Shown here: positions 22,384 through 34,609 of the stretch, in pieces | Numbering within the stretch: position 1 is the first letter of the stretch | Layout of the letters: each line of letters starts with the position of its first letter | Assembly: GCA_025769875.1 (NCBI GenBank) | Contig: JAGFNK010000156.1 | Coordinates: 1 to 64,000, forward strand | Length of the DNA stretch: 64,000 bases | Direction of reading: 5' to 3' | Source: Russula earlei | Lineage: Eukaryota > Basidiomycota > Agaricomycetes > Russulales > Russulaceae | Notes under the pieces: model-generated | The model's database searches: none | Seen by the model: only the letters and a program-made list of their open reading frames with translations | What the model was told of the DNA's origin: nothing | Program-made: the position numbers and the translations under genes

Positions 22384-22617
22384 CCGACCTGACGGTGCGA
22401 TGCTCGGCTCAAATTCTAATTCTCAGCGCGTCATTGTCGACAATTATGGTATGCGAGAAGGATGAAATCGGTAAGCCAACCACCCGAACGTTAACTACGC
22501 TGGAGACTGTAAACGTCTCGCACACGGTCGAATCAAGCTCTGCCTGCCCACCCAACTGAACAGCTCCGCGGGGGGCGCATGAGCGTTCATAGAACTGCTC
22601 CTGCAGACTCCAGCGGA

Positions 22618-22624
22618 TATAAAG
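22618..22624 (+). promoter_or_regulatory. TATA box of the aspartic protease gene
   Basis: TATAAAG lies 69 bp before the ATG at 22693, with a pyrimidine-rich stretch (CTACCCTCTTTCG) in between. This is a usual fungal core promoter arrangement. Confidence 0.65.
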
Positions 22625-22692
22625 CTAAAGCCCTGATATCCTCAGGTTTACTACCCTCTTTCGATCATTTAGCAACTTCCAGTCCTTTCGTC

Positions 22693-24292
22693 ATGCACCC
22701 TTCCTTGACCCTGGTCCTCGCCGCACTTCCCATCATCACCGCGGCTCTCCCGCTTGCTGGGTCTCCTCAGCCTGCTTCTCGTGGCATCGCAGTCCCCATC
22801 TTCAAGCGCAGCAGCCTTCGAGTGGTCCGCAGTCCCTCCGAATCATGGAGCCAGATGAGGCGCTCGGTCGTGTAACCTCCTCTGATTTCACGAGACATGT
22901 CAGTCCCTTACCATCCAGCACACTTTCAGGAAGATTGAAAATCGTATGGCTGTATACGAGCAAAATACCGGCAAGCAGCACCCTCTTGCGGGGGGGATTA
23001 AGCAGCTCGGCGAGCGCGACACCGCTTGGGAACCTTTGTCGATCGACGGCCACAATGAGTTGTGGTATGGTTCTATATCTATTGGCACACAGGCCGATTC
23101 GTTCACCGGTATCATCCTCTTGCTTGCTCTTCAAAACTCGCCGTCTAATGGTTGGTCGTGTACAGTACACTTCGATACGGCCAGCAGCGATCTCTTCGTA
23201 CCCTTCTCGGGTTGTGGAGCGACCTGCTCGGGACATAAGTCTTATGACCCGTCTGCTAACGCCAACTCCAAGGCTCTCGGTATGCCATTTACCCTGGAAT
23301 TTGGTGACTCCACATCTGTCAATGGCGAGCAGTTTTCTGATGTTGTTAGCATTGCCGGCCTGACGGTAGGACCAACCGTCTCCATCGTCACATAAAAGCG
23401 CTGATCCGCAACTTCATAGGCTCACACGCAGACACTTGGGCTTGCAACCAATTATCCTTATGGCTTTCAAATGGACCATTTTTCGCCAGACGGCGTGATG
23501 GGTCTGGGCTTTGAGTCCATATCCGTTTATAACCCAACCCCTCCATTCCAGACTCTTATCTCCGAGGATGCGTTGACTTCTCCCGTATTCGGATTGAAGC
23601 TGGCCTCCTCCGGCTCCGAGCTCTTCCTTGGTGGCGTGAACGATACCCTGTTTACGGGTAACATCACCTGGGTTTCCTTGTCCACTACGGTTTGCCGTCC
23701 TGAAAGTGTCGATCCCGCGTGTTGTGGCTAACACGGACTTGGCCGGACGGACAGAGCTTCTGGCACGCACACTTCGGTCTGTTCAGCGCGAACGGGGCCC
23801 GTGTGGCGGGTAAGAGGCAAGCGATCTTCGACACGGGTACCCAGCAGATCATTGGCAATCCTCTCGGCATCGAGAGATTGTTTGCCCGAATTACCGGCGC
23901 TATGCCAGCGCCCCAATATGGTGATGGTATATACACCAGTAGGTTGCCTAGCGCTCCCAATCAGCAGCGGAACGCATTTCATCCCCTCCATTTCAGTCCC
24001 TTGCGACTTTGACACTCCCATTTCCATTTGGGTTGGGTCCAAGGAAGTCCACATTTCTCCCGCTTCGTTTAACCTGGGACCAGTCTCAGAAGGCTCTAGT
24101 AATTGCACAGCTGGTGCGGCCGCAGACTCGAGTCTCACGGGCGGTACGTTAGCCGTCGCTTTCCCCATGCCACTGAGCTGAGTAGGTTGATATGACACAG
24201 AATTCTGGATTCTCGGCGATGTTTTCCTCCAAAACGTCTACACTGTTTGGGATGCTGGAAATGCCCGCATGGGGTTTGCTACCCTTGCTTAA
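22693..24292 (+). CDS. Secreted pepsin-like (A1) aspartic protease
   Basis: Seven exons give an open frame of 416 codons: 22693-22871, 22930-23108, 23166-23365, 23420-23689, 23755-23938, 23997-24143, 24201-24292. All six introns are 54-65 bp with GT..AG. Residues 1-20 are a signal peptide ([15 protein letters not shown]), followed by a propeptide to about 70. The two catalytic aspartates lie in [12 protein letters not shown] (about 123) and [12 protein letters not shown] (about 302). The C-terminal [17 protein letters not shown] block is typical of the family. The first active-site motif reads DTAS in place of the usual DTGS, which may alter activity. The two-Cys loop CGATC and NxT/S sites suit a secreted glycoprotein. 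It is most like polyporopepsin-type proteases, which degrade external protein. The gene looks intact. Confidence 0.88.
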
Positions 24293-24684
24293 ATACTCTG
24301 GTAGTATGAGATCCTTTGTGTCGAATTCAAACGCATCATAGGATGTCGCAGCAGGGTTGGCCTGAGGATCGATGGATACATTGACCGAAGAATCTCAGCG
24401 TCTTTTACAGTTTATTTTTGCTGTCACTTTGGCTTGGTATCTATATCTGGAAATCGTTCAAAAACCTCAGTCTTCATTTGAGGGGAAATGACTGCGTAGG
24501 ACTTTTCATTCACTTCCTAGTGAAGCTGCGCGCGGCATTGATCGACCTTCCAAGGGTTCGGAAGTCAAAGTCGTTCCCAGTCATGGCGTTTACGGGCAGG
24601 CCCGTTGAATCCTGAGTGCTTGGCGCCTTTTGCCTCCTGACGATGCGATGAAAGCCTGAGGGGAGCTTCCTGGATGAGTTCAAG
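24293..24684. other. Intergenic, 3' flank of the protease gene
   Basis: No gene recognised. Host-like composition continues up to the inverted-repeat element that starts near 24685. Confidence 0.4.
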
Positions 24685-25010
24685 TTATTTGCCGTTTTCA
24701 GTGCACTTGGTGGAGCTTGAATTCCACCCAAATCGGCGCAGAAAACCCCCTCAAACGTGCGGGATGAATATCTCCCTCAAAACACCTTCAATTCATATGA
24801 AATGTATTGTCCCTGAATCACCTGAATGAGGGCTACGCAGCCCCATTGTTTTCATGAGATTTGGGTGAGAATTGGTGGAGCTGGACTCAAGCCACCTCCA
24901 CATGTGTATTAGATGAATTACAACTCAAAATCGTGGTCAATATCTATTATTTTGCCCTCATGTTATACCCATGGGCTGTCTTGAGGCAGCCCCATAGTGT
25001 TTTTGACTGG
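24685..25010 (+). repeat. Left terminal inverted repeat, copy 3
   Basis: Inverse of 34610-34936. It starts near TTATTTGCCGTTTTCAG; the inner arm continues to 26340 after removal of the solo LTR at 25538-26038. Confidence 0.75.
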
Positions 25011-25537
25011 GAGGAGCACCTATCAGGAACACGAGAATGTGTTTGTTCATTCAACTGCACTCAGGTTCACACAGATGATAAGAGGACAACAGGGCAACTT
25101 TATTCAACATGGTAGCATATACAGGTGGGAACTAAGGCTAAGGGACAGGAAAAGCACAAAAGACAGGCATATGAAAGGAAATCTAGACGTAAGAAGGGGA
25201 CTGAAGGTGGACAATGTGAGGTATTGAGTTGTGGTCTCCAGCGGCTGTGGTAGTGGCATGTGGTGATTTGTGAAGGATGGCCAAGGCCAGGTGTGGTGAT
25301 GAGGGGTGTGGTCAAGTCACAACATGAGGGGGAGATGATGCAAAGGAGAGGCTGGAGGGGGGATAGGGAGAGTGCTGGTGGGTGGTCGCTTGGGCGCTGA
25401 TGGTGCCACCAAATGCAATTGCGGGTGGGACAATTGGAGAGATTGGATGGCAGATGCAAGGTAGAGGAGTGAGGGGGCATGGATGTAGAAAGGGAGAGGG
25501 AAGACAGCAGCAGGCTGGGAAATGGATGCATAGGTGG

Positions 25538-26038
25538 TGTAAGGTGAGCCATATCGCTGGCCTCAGAACCACGTGTGGACCGTGGGCGACATGTGACACT
25601 CAGCCTCCTCCCACACCTTGCCTCCTTCCTTGCATCTTGTCCTCAGTCCTCGCCACTGACCATGTGCGCATGCCACGCCTTGGCACATGCGACATGTTCA
25701 TGTCTCAGGCCTTTCACCATGGCCTCGACCATCTTGACTAGTCTCAATTCTCTTTCATGCCTATCTCCCTTTCATGCCTTTCATCCTTAGTACTTCTCTC
25801 CAGTATATAAAACACCTAGCTACTCTGTAGTAATAAAAAAAAAGGAGGAATACAGTCTTCTTGAGTTCCCCTTACCTTTAGTCAGAAACTTCTGCGCATG
25901 AGTGATCTTGCTCTCCTCTCCTCTCCTTCTCTTCTCCCTTCCTCCTCCTTACATTCCTCTTGCTCTTGGGTCAAGACAACCATCTTTGATCACCGTCCAG
26001 CCCCACAAACTCTGCACGCCCTGGTTTGGCTCACTTCA
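25538..26038 (+). mobile_element. Solo LTR in the left arm of copy 3, family 3
   Basis: The 501-bp insert starts TGTAAGGTGAGCCA and ends TGGCTCACTTCA, giving inverted ends of about 12 bp. GTGG is duplicated at 25534-25537 and 26039-26042. The right arm of the same element lacks it and so shows the empty site. It contains TATATAAAACACC near 25804 followed by CTAGCTACTCTGTAG, and CTCTTGGGTCAAG near its end. These are shared with the gag-bearing copies 1 and 2 and with the LTR at 56877-57206. Confidence 0.8.
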
Positions 26039-26344
26039 GTGGCATGCAGATCTCTGACTAACAAAATGAGAGACTAGTAAAATGAGAGAAAAAGCATACT
26101 GAAACATACAGTAGCAACACCATCTGATGGCAACGAAGACAGCAGTGTGGTACAGGGCTCTTTGGCAGTGCATTGGGACTCATTGGTGAATGGTGAAGGT
26201 GGGGGCATTGAGGGTGAGGGCATGCGGCAGTTGATGGGGGCGAGGTGGCATGCTGGCAGTGACGATGATGATGCAAGGATGAAGAGATGGCACAAAAGGA
26301 ATATGCACATATGTACTCTTGTAAGTGATTCATGGCAAATGAAT

Positions 26345-27390
26345 GCAAATGCAAATGCTGAGTGAGTCAAAGGCACATAGGCATATGCTTGATTTTTTTG
26401 AGTTGCTTCCTTGCTGCCACACATCACTTGGACACTGTACGTCGCTTCTCACACCCACCTCACCTTCACCTAGCCCATTCTCTTGCTCTTGAGGTTGAAC
26501 ATGCCATATAAGAACATTGTCAAGTCCATTGTTCAGTGTGTTCCACTCATGGTCACTTTATGGGTGAGTTTTCTATCTTTCAGTCGCAATTCAAGACTGA
26601 TTCACTTACCAGTGGGTCCGCAGCACAATCTTGGTGCAGGATGAGCACCATGATGCCATAACTGGGTGAGCTTGATTCCTCACGTTCAAGCTTTTGTTTG
26701 GGCAGCATGCTGACCATTTGGGTGGAAAGGTGGATGAGGATCATTGACCACAAGGTGGTCTTTCTGAGGAACCTGGGGAGAATGCGAACTGACACAACGC
26801 ATATAATATGACCAGTCAAATAAAAAAGAGTTAGGTCATTGCTAGAAAAATGCTTCCCTTGTGTGATATATTACCCATCAAAAGACTGCACCTCAGGCTC
26901 TCTGTCAGTCTGTCGGAGGGCACACGATGACTGAACAATGGAGTTCATGGTTCAGCTGGCTTATTCCTGTCAGCACACGAATGAGAGGAATGTTCCATCT
27001 GATAACAAAAAAGGGCATTAGATGGCAAAGGGGCATGCTCAGGTGTCTGTGCACATGGGTGCACTGAGGCCACAGGACCTAGGGCCGCCCTGACAGCCTC
27101 ATGCAATTGACTCAGCATGGGGCAAAGATGCAGAAAAAAAGAGCGAGATGCACAGGGCATGAACTGATGGTACCAGCTACCCTGTGATGTGCTAAAGACT
27201 TCTGTTGCAGGCTATAGGGATGTTGAGGGTGATACATCAGCTACATCCCAGGCACACATACAATAGGGATGGCTGGCAGCAAGGAGAGGGAGGAAAAGAA
27301 GAGATCCACTTACTCTTAAAGGGGAGGATGGCAAAAGAGTGGCCTTGCTTTCAGCATGGTGAGGCTTCCAGATGGGACCTGGTACCTTCA
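26345..27390. other. Interior of copy 3, no gene recognised
   Basis: Minus-strand frames at 27160-26945 and 26819-26580 show no family features. Repeated text (GGGGAGGATGGCAAAAGAGT near 27320 and a similar version near 27445, both followed by ACCTTCATAATC or TTGACTGCC) suggests a short local duplication. Confidence 0.3.
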
Positions 27391-27393
27391 TAA

Positions 27394-29279
27394 TCATGAC
27401 TGCTCACAGAGGTATTCACTAGGGATCCGCCTGCTCTTGAAAGGGGAGATGGCAAAAGAGTTGACTGCCTTGACAATAGTGTCCATATATCCAAGTCTAG
27501 TATAGAAAAGTGTGAGTATATTCTTAAAATTGAGCCTTCTTATTTTTCTCCAGAGCTGATGCATCCTCCACTGCAAAGCGCAAAATCTGTGAGGCTGTCC
27601 CAAATTCCATGCCACTAACATCTGCCAGCTCACTGTGAGTGAGTGGTACAATGTCTTTAATCATATAAAGTTTGAGGGTTTCTACAAGGATGTCAGCATA
27701 CTGTGAGAAATCTTTACCATATTTATTTCAGAAAGGGTGCTCCTCAATAGAATGGAGCCACTCCCTCAGGTCAGGGTAGGCAATGTTCCTATCGGATGCA
27801 TGTGCTTTGACTGGGGCAGTGAAGACCCAGGGTAAGGAGTAGAGGGAGCAATGTTTTCAGAGCAAGGTATGCGATGGGAGTTCAAACCATTAACATTGTT
27901 GGCAAAGGCACCCCCCAGCATCATCATCATCATTTGCGCCAATTGGGGTGGATCAGAGGACAATCCAGCCACTGTGTGGCTAGGGTTTGGCATGGAGCCC
28001 AACATATCGGAAGGGGGTGGTTGTGATGTTTCCCAGTTCCTGACTTTCACCTGTCAAAAGCATTTGTCCATGAGATTCAGTTTGTCTGGGGGAGCATCAA
28101 CTGTTGTGAGGTGACGTGCCTGCAAAGGTGGTTTTAAGCTTGAAGATCCAAAAGAAAACAATGGCATGTACCAACAAGGAGGCCCAAATGCTCAGATCCT
28201 CCATTGTGTACTGGTAGTGTATGCCATTCATTTGCACATAGCATGGCGTATTGTGCTTTTCGCACTGGTGTTTATCACTCAAGAGCTTTAAAAGTTCATG
28301 TTGTTCTTGGCCAGGGAGATTTGGAAGCACATTTGAGGGTGCTGACTGTACCTGGGTCTTTTTTTCCCTGGACCCTTTGGTCAAGAAATCATCAGATGCA
28401 ATTATGAGGAGTAGCATTTAGGCACACCTTTTCTGTGCCTGGTTCAGAGGTATCGACAATCTGGATGCTGAAAGGCTTGACTTTGCCCTTTCCATGGTTT
28501 TTTGCCTTCTGTTCATCAATATGGTTCCACACATGCTTGATTAACTTTTGAAAGGAAGCTCCATCTTCAAGCAACTTTGCAACAGGCTTGCCCATCTTGG
28601 GCACCATCCAGGGAAGGATGTATCTGATGTGTGATAGACAGACGATGCTCATGTCCATTTTGGGTGCAATTTGGACAAGAAGATCCGAAAATGAGATGTC
28701 AGATTCAACAGCAAGTTCCTGAGATGCATTTTTGTATGGGACATCAAATGTGAGATCGATTACTGGATGGCCTGGGGTCACTAGTCACTAGCAAAAGGGG
28801 TCAATTCATCATTATTTGCACACCTTCCTCTTCAATTGAAGCATCACTCCCTTCTATGGGTCTGGGGCCAAGAGGTGAGGCACCTTTACCGTCATCTGCA
28901 AGAGTATATAGGTCCAGTGGACTGAGCTCCCTGGCTTCTGCATTTACATAGGCATAGGACTCTTCCTCCTTATACTCATCAATAGCAGGTAGGGATGTCT
29001 TGGAAGCCTGAGCTCATGGTTTTGATCGCTTCAGTCAAGTGGGAGTGCCTGAGCTGTCACTTTCATTTCCACCAGTTTTTTTTTCGGGTAGCCTTCCTTT
29101 GGCCAGTAGTATGTGTTGGTGCAGGCTGGTGTTTTGAAGCACATTGCTTCAAGCCCATGAGGGTTTAGGGGGTTGAAATGGAGGGGTAGAGTAAGGTATG
29201 GGGAGCAGCTCTGGGAAGGGAAGAACACCCAGTTGTCATCCTGGGGAACAGGTGGACAGATGGTTGATGAATAAGCCAC
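27394..29279 (-). pseudogene. Dispersed basidiomycete gene of unknown function, decayed
   Basis: Minus-strand pieces in order are 29279-29031 (KEGYPKKKLVEMKVTAQAL), 28781-28392 (PVIDLTFDVPYKNASQELAV, HVWNHIDEQKAKN), 28417-28097 (KHQCEKHNTPCYV with HYQYTMEDLSIWASLL), 28050-27766 (Met/Pro-rich) and 27651-27394. The C-terminal part from about 27770 down to 27540 (LREWLHSIEEHPFWNKYGKD, then HSELAG) looks like a SAM-like helical domain. I know this layout from TE-associated hypothetical proteins of mushrooms, but no function is established. A CEKH...CYV pair may bind metal. Stops and frame changes show it is dead here. Its 5' part also occurs in copy 1 at 1681-2045. Confidence 0.5.
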
Positions 29280-29295
29280 ATGACTCTTTATGCAC

Positions 29296-31510
29296 TCGCT
29301 TTACACTTTCTTTATTACATCACACTTTTCATCGCATACTCAACTAAACATATGCCATGGGGCCATGCATTGTCTGATGATGCACACTGGATTATCTTAC
29401 ACATGTCTTCAAGATTGACCCTTGATGATATCACCCATCACACTGGAGTTCCTCATCATACTATAGAGAGCATTGTGGCTGATTTCAGATCTCGTGGAAC
29501 AGCCAATCATGAAAACTGTCTACTCCAACCAGCAAATAGAAGCCTTACAATTCAAGAAGTACAAGTGAGTTCCCCACATTCTCTAGTTCATTCTGTGGCG
29601 CATATTGGCTAGTTTCTTCAAGGCACCATCCTCCATACCCCAGATGCTTATCTTGACAAGCTGAGTGTCAAGACTCACTGTTGAACTATCCAGTTCAATA
29701 GAGAGGGATAAGCTCAAAGATGAGTCGATAGACGTCCAAGACAGCATGGGTGAGAAGTAGAGTCCAAAGCAGCACCAAATACCAGAGAGGTATGGTTACT
29801 GGTAGAGTCGAGCAGGCATGCAGAGAAGAAGCCAGGATAGTCACAAGGGGACAGTCCTTAAAAGAGTATCCTAGGGATGGAGAGTGCCATAAACAAATGG
29901 ACAGTCTGAAGACTGTCCATTACTTTATTGAGCACTTATATACTACAAGAGGATTGCTAAATAGGGAACAAGTCTTAACCTTGTTATCAAGCACAATAGG
30001 CAGATGAGTAAGAAGTTGGAGTGTGCTTACTGAGCATGCTCAGTCATGCTCAGTAAGCTGCTGAGTAAGAAGGCTTCTCTTGATGAGTAAGAGCCTTAAC
30101 TGTCCACATGTTTACTTCTTTAGTACATGTGCCAAGCACCTGATTCATTTCCTGTTTGTTAGTTTATGGCTGGTCATTCGAGGACTTGTAGTTTGGTGCA
30201 AGGAATAGAGTTGTTTATAAGGCCCCTTATATAGTTCTATTAGGGTCCTTAGAGTCGACCCTAATACTTATATTAAGGTCCTTAGTATTGTTTCATAGTT
30301 CGTTCTAAGGTTATTAGAGTTAGTCTAATAACGTGTTGTAGAGCTGTTAGAGTCTTGTTAGTGTCTCTTGTAGGGCACTTAGAGTCATCCTAAAGGGTCT
30401 TTAGAGAAGCTATAATGTTGTTTTTTATTGCTAAAAGGGTTGCCATTAAGTGGGGCTTGCTGTATGTTGATTGTGCTGAGAATTGCTCACACAACAATGC
30501 ACACACAATATTGTGGACACCTCTACTCACCCCTTTTGTCCATGTGAACAGGGTGACACCATAGAGGCTGGGTTTCCTCTCATAAGGAAGGGTCCTTCCA
30601 ATGCCCTCTCTGGGAAATGGTTCATGATACTGAGAGATATTTTAAGAGAAAGGACTGGTGTTGAGGTGTCATTGATGACTATGGCATACCCTGAGAAGGA
30701 GTGGCTTCACAATGAAGAAGGTAAGTCATTTCACCTTGAGTGTGAACTCAAGTGCACTGACTTGCCCAGCTGAGCAAAAATGCACTAGGGTGCAACAAGG
30801 ACCTGTGCCTTCATTATTGGTATACCTTTGGCATCACCTATATCGCAGAGCAGGTGGTTTTTGTGGACGAAAGCTCCTTTGATCCCTGAACTGACCTTCA
30901 AGAGCAAGCATGGGCAATGTCAGGGAAAGCAGCGGTAAGGAAGAGCTTTTTCATTCAAGGAAAACAGTGTGTCCTGCTATCTATATCTACAACAGACTAG
31001 AATACAAAGTATCCAGTTATTCACTTCTCCCAGTGCTCTCACTCAATGGCATCATCTATAGCCAGCTGGTTGAGGGTTCTTTCACATCTGAACTATTTAC
31101 TGGCTTCATCCAAGGTCTACTTTCGAAAATGAACTCCTTCCCTGGCAAGAACTCAGTATTGATCATGGACAACACATGCATTCATAGAAATCCATGAATA
31201 CTCCAAATGGTCAAAGAAAGGAATTATATTAGTTTTCTCAAGCTGATATATTGCTCATTTGATGAAGGGGATGTTGGCTCCTTTACCTGCCACCATACTC
31301 TCCTGATTTCAACCCAATCGAACTCACATTTTCAAAGATCAAGGCCTATGTTCATTGGAATGGGGGTGTGGCTCATGCTGACTTGGGTGGTGATGATACC
31401 AATGTGTGGGTTTTCCTGTATAGGGCAGCATTCTCTGTTATGTCAGATGACACAGCAGGTTGGTTCCACAAATGTTGATATATCTGACGTTTTCCAAGTT
31501 ACTGTACTGT
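29296..31510 (+). pseudogene. Tc1/IS630-like DDE transposase, decayed
   Basis: Plus-strand pieces are an HTH part (about 29390-29568; LTLDDITHHTGVPHHTIESI), an intron-like gap ending near 29610, YLDKLS just before a solo LTR (29666-30629), LRDILRERTGVEVSLMT after it, the first catalytic block VVFVDESSFD (about 30853-30885), SLNGIIYSQLVEGSFTSELF, the second block SVLIMDNTCIHR (31157-31192), and the third block [14 protein letters not shown], split by a frameshift near 31312. The order equals that of basidiomycete DDE_3-type transposases. Several stops and frameshifts and the LTR insertion make it dead. TIRs were not identified. Confidence 0.75.
29666..30629 (+). mobile_element. Solo LTR C, family 1
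   Basis: The 964-bp LTR starts TGTCAAGACTC and ends TTCATGATA (the usual TGACA end changed by one C to T). Perfect target duplications CTGAG lie at 29661-29665 and 30630-30634. The internal layout is as in LTR A. It separates the two halves of a transposase exon, and the frame reads on across the duplication. Confidence 0.93.
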
Positions 31511-31825
31511 GGTGTCCCCTTGTTGTACTGTATTGTACCTTGGAAAGCTACCATTCCAGCCTTAAACATTGTTGGGCCCCAAGCCAACTGCTCCCTGAGC
31601 AGCAGGAGACCCCCACCACTCATGGCTGCTGGCCATGAAGTAAGCTGTGCTGGCCTTTCCCCCTACAACCTGCTCCCGATGCTCTCACCCGCATCCACGA
31701 ACTCGCTACGACACCTGCATGGGTGCCTCATGTGTGAGCCCTGTTGTTGCTCTTACCATCTCTGACCCTGCCAATTCCCTAGTCAAGCCCTCTGCATCTT
31801 CCGACCTAGTTGCCCACAAGTCTCC
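31511..31825. other. Interior of copy 3, no gene recognised
   Basis: Pro/Ser/Leu-rich frames without motif. It may belong to the same captured segment as 32795-32898, since LTR D lies between them. Confidence 0.3.
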
Positions 31826-32789
31826 TGTCAAGACTCACTGTTGAACTATCCAGTTCAAGAGCGAGGAGTAAGCTCAAAGATGAGTTGATAGATGTCCAAG
31901 ACAGCATGGGCAAGAAGTAGAGTCCAAAGCAGTAACAAATACCAGAGAGATATAGTTACTGGTAGAGTCAAGCAGGTATGCAGGGAAGAGGCCAGAATGG
32001 TCACAAGGGGACAGTCCTTAAAGGAGTATCCCAGGGGTAGAGAGTGCTGTAAACAAATGGACAGTCTGAGGACTGTCTGCCACTTTATTGAGCACTTATA
32101 TACTACAAGAGAACTGCTAAATAGGGAACAAGTCATAACCTTGTTATCAAGCACAATAGAGTGATGAGTAAGAAGTCGGAGTGTGCTTACTGAGCATGCT
32201 CAGTCATGCTCAGTAAGCTGCTGAGTAAGAAGGCTTCTCTTGCTGAGTAAGAGCCTTCACTGTCCATGTGTTTACTGCTCTAGTACACATGCAAGCACCT
32301 GATTCATTTTCTGTTAGTTAGTTTAGGGCCGGTCATTTGAGGACTTGTAGTTTGCTTTAGGGAATAGTGTTATCCTATAAGGCCCCTTATATAGTTCTAT
32401 TAGGGTCCTTAGAGTCGACCCTAATACTTCTATTAAGGCCCTTAGTATTGCCTTATAGCTCGTTCTATAGTTATTAGAGTTAGTCTAATAACATGTTGTA
32501 GGGTCTTTGATACTGTGTCAGTGCTTATTGTAGGGCTCCTAGAGTCGTCCTAAAGGGTCCTTAGGAAGGCCCTAATATTGTCCTTTATTGCTAAAAGGGT
32601 TGCCATTAAGTGGGGCTTGCTGTATGTCAATTGTGCCGAGAATTGCTCGTGTGACAATGTGTGTGCGATATTGTGGACACCTCTACTCACCCCTTTTGCT
32701 CATGTGAACAGGGTGACACCATGGAGGCTGGGTTTCCTCTCATAAGAAAGGGTCCTTCAAGGGCCCTCTCCAGAGAATGGTTCAAGACA
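31826..32789 (+). mobile_element. Solo LTR D, family 1
   Basis: The 964-bp LTR starts TGTCAAGACTC and ends GGTTCAAGACA. Perfect target duplications TCTCC lie at 31821-31825 and 32790-32794. It has the same orientation as LTR C, 1.2 kb downstream, with no retroelement interior between them, so both are independent solo insertions. Confidence 0.93.
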
Positions 32790-32903
32790 TCTCCCTTCTC
32801 TGTGCCACCTCTGTTGTCTCTCAATTCATTGCCTCTGCCTTCACCTCCCTTGCATCTCAGCATGGCCTTGATGTCGACTCACCCACACAGCTATATGGCT
32901 GGC

Positions 32904-33787
32904 TGTCACGGTAACTAGCCGTGTCAGTTCACAAGCAGAAAGCAAGTCGATGATAGAGATGTGTTCAAGAAACGGGCTGGTTCCCTGTGTATAGTGAGTA
33001 AGGATCCCTGCAGCGGTCGAAGTGTTTTATGCTAAACAGGTTATGGCCAATAGACCCTTCCTAGTACGACTCGGTCCGTTGAGAAGCTAGGGTAAGTTTG
33101 TAATGGGATAGACTAGGGCTGGTTCCACTAGCTATATGCGTTCAAGTCCGTCGGGACCTTGAACAACGCAGAGAGAGTAGAGGAAGGTAGGTCTTAAAGG
33201 AGGAGAGCTCTTCTCAGGAGAGTGAAGAGAGACTCTTAGGGAAGGAAGGGAAAGGCGAAGAGTAGATGGTGGATGGTGTGTTGAGAGTTGATGAAATGGA
33301 GAGGTAGTTGTGGGTTAAGTTTGTGAGAGTGAATTGGGTTGCAGGCGAATATGTTTGGACAAGAGTAGGTTGGATTCTACAAGAGACCAAGCTTAGGGCT
33401 TTGGTCACAAAGTACTGAGCTTATATATACAGGAGAAGCGCAGCAATAGCTGCGCTTTGACTGTGCTACTAGTATAGTAGGAGTCATAATAAGTAGGAGT
33501 CATAGGAATGAGGCCACGAATGAGTCAGAACCAAGTAACTGTGCTGCACAGTAGGTGCGCAGCATTGCACAGTTGAAACTAAGAAGTGAACATAAAATGG
33601 AAAGAGAACCAAACAAAGGGAAAGTAACAGCAATCCAGTGTTACCTGGACGTGTATGGATCACATGATAACACAGAAAGGATCACAAGACGTAAGAAATC
33701 ACAAGACCAGTAAGTAAAGGGACGTACGCAAGCAAGCAGTCCGTAGCAAAAGGTAGGAAGTAAACGTAAAAGGAAAATGGTGTAACA
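32904..33787. mobile_element. Solo LTR in the right arm of copy 3, family 4
   Basis: The 884-bp insert starts TGTCACGGTAACT and ends GGTGTAACA, with perfect target duplications CTGGC at 32899-32903 and 33788-33792. The matching stretch of copy 1 near 1575 (inverted) is uninterrupted and shows the empty site. TATATATAC near 33425 may be its promoter. The family is not otherwise present in the window. Confidence 0.92.
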
Positions 33788-34609
33788 CTGGCTGCAAATC
33801 GCTTACAAGAGTACATATGTGTGTATTCCTTTCATGCCATCTCCTCTTTGTCCTCACATCATCATCATTGCCAGCCAGCATGCCACCTCGCCCCCATCAA
33901 CTGCTGCACACCCTCACCCTGAACACCCCTGCCTTCACCATGCACCAATGAGTCCCAATGCACTGCCAAAGAGCCCCATACCACACCACTGTCTTTGTTG
34001 CCATCGGACAGTGTTGCTACTGTATGTTTCAGTATGCTTTTTCTCCCCTTTTACTAGTCTCTCATTTTGTTAGTCAGAGATCTGCACACTGCCTATGCAT
34101 ACATTTCCCAGCCTGCTGCCGTCTTCCCTCTCCCTTTCTACATCCATGCCCCCCTGCTCCTCTACCTGGCATCTGCCATCCAATCTCTCCAATTGTCCCA
34201 CCCACAATTGCATTTGGTGGCACCATCAGTGCCCAAGCGACTACCCACCAGCACTCTCCCTATCCCCCCTCCAGCCTCTCCTTTGCATCGTCTCCCCCTC
34301 ACATCGTGACTCGACCACACCCCTCATCACCACACCTGGCCTTGGCCATCCTTCACAAATCGCCACATGCCACTACCACAGCCGCTGGAGACCACAACTC
34401 AATACCTCACATTGTCCAGCTTCAGTCCCCTTCTTACATCTAGATTTCCTTTCATATGCCTGTCTTTTGTGCTTTTCCTGTCCCTTAGCCTTAGTTCCCA
34501 CCTGTATATGCTACCATGTTGAATAAAGTTGCCCTGTTGTCCTCTTATCATCTGTGTGAACCTGAGTGCAGTTGAATGAACAAACACATTCTCGTGTTCC
34601 TGCTAGGTG

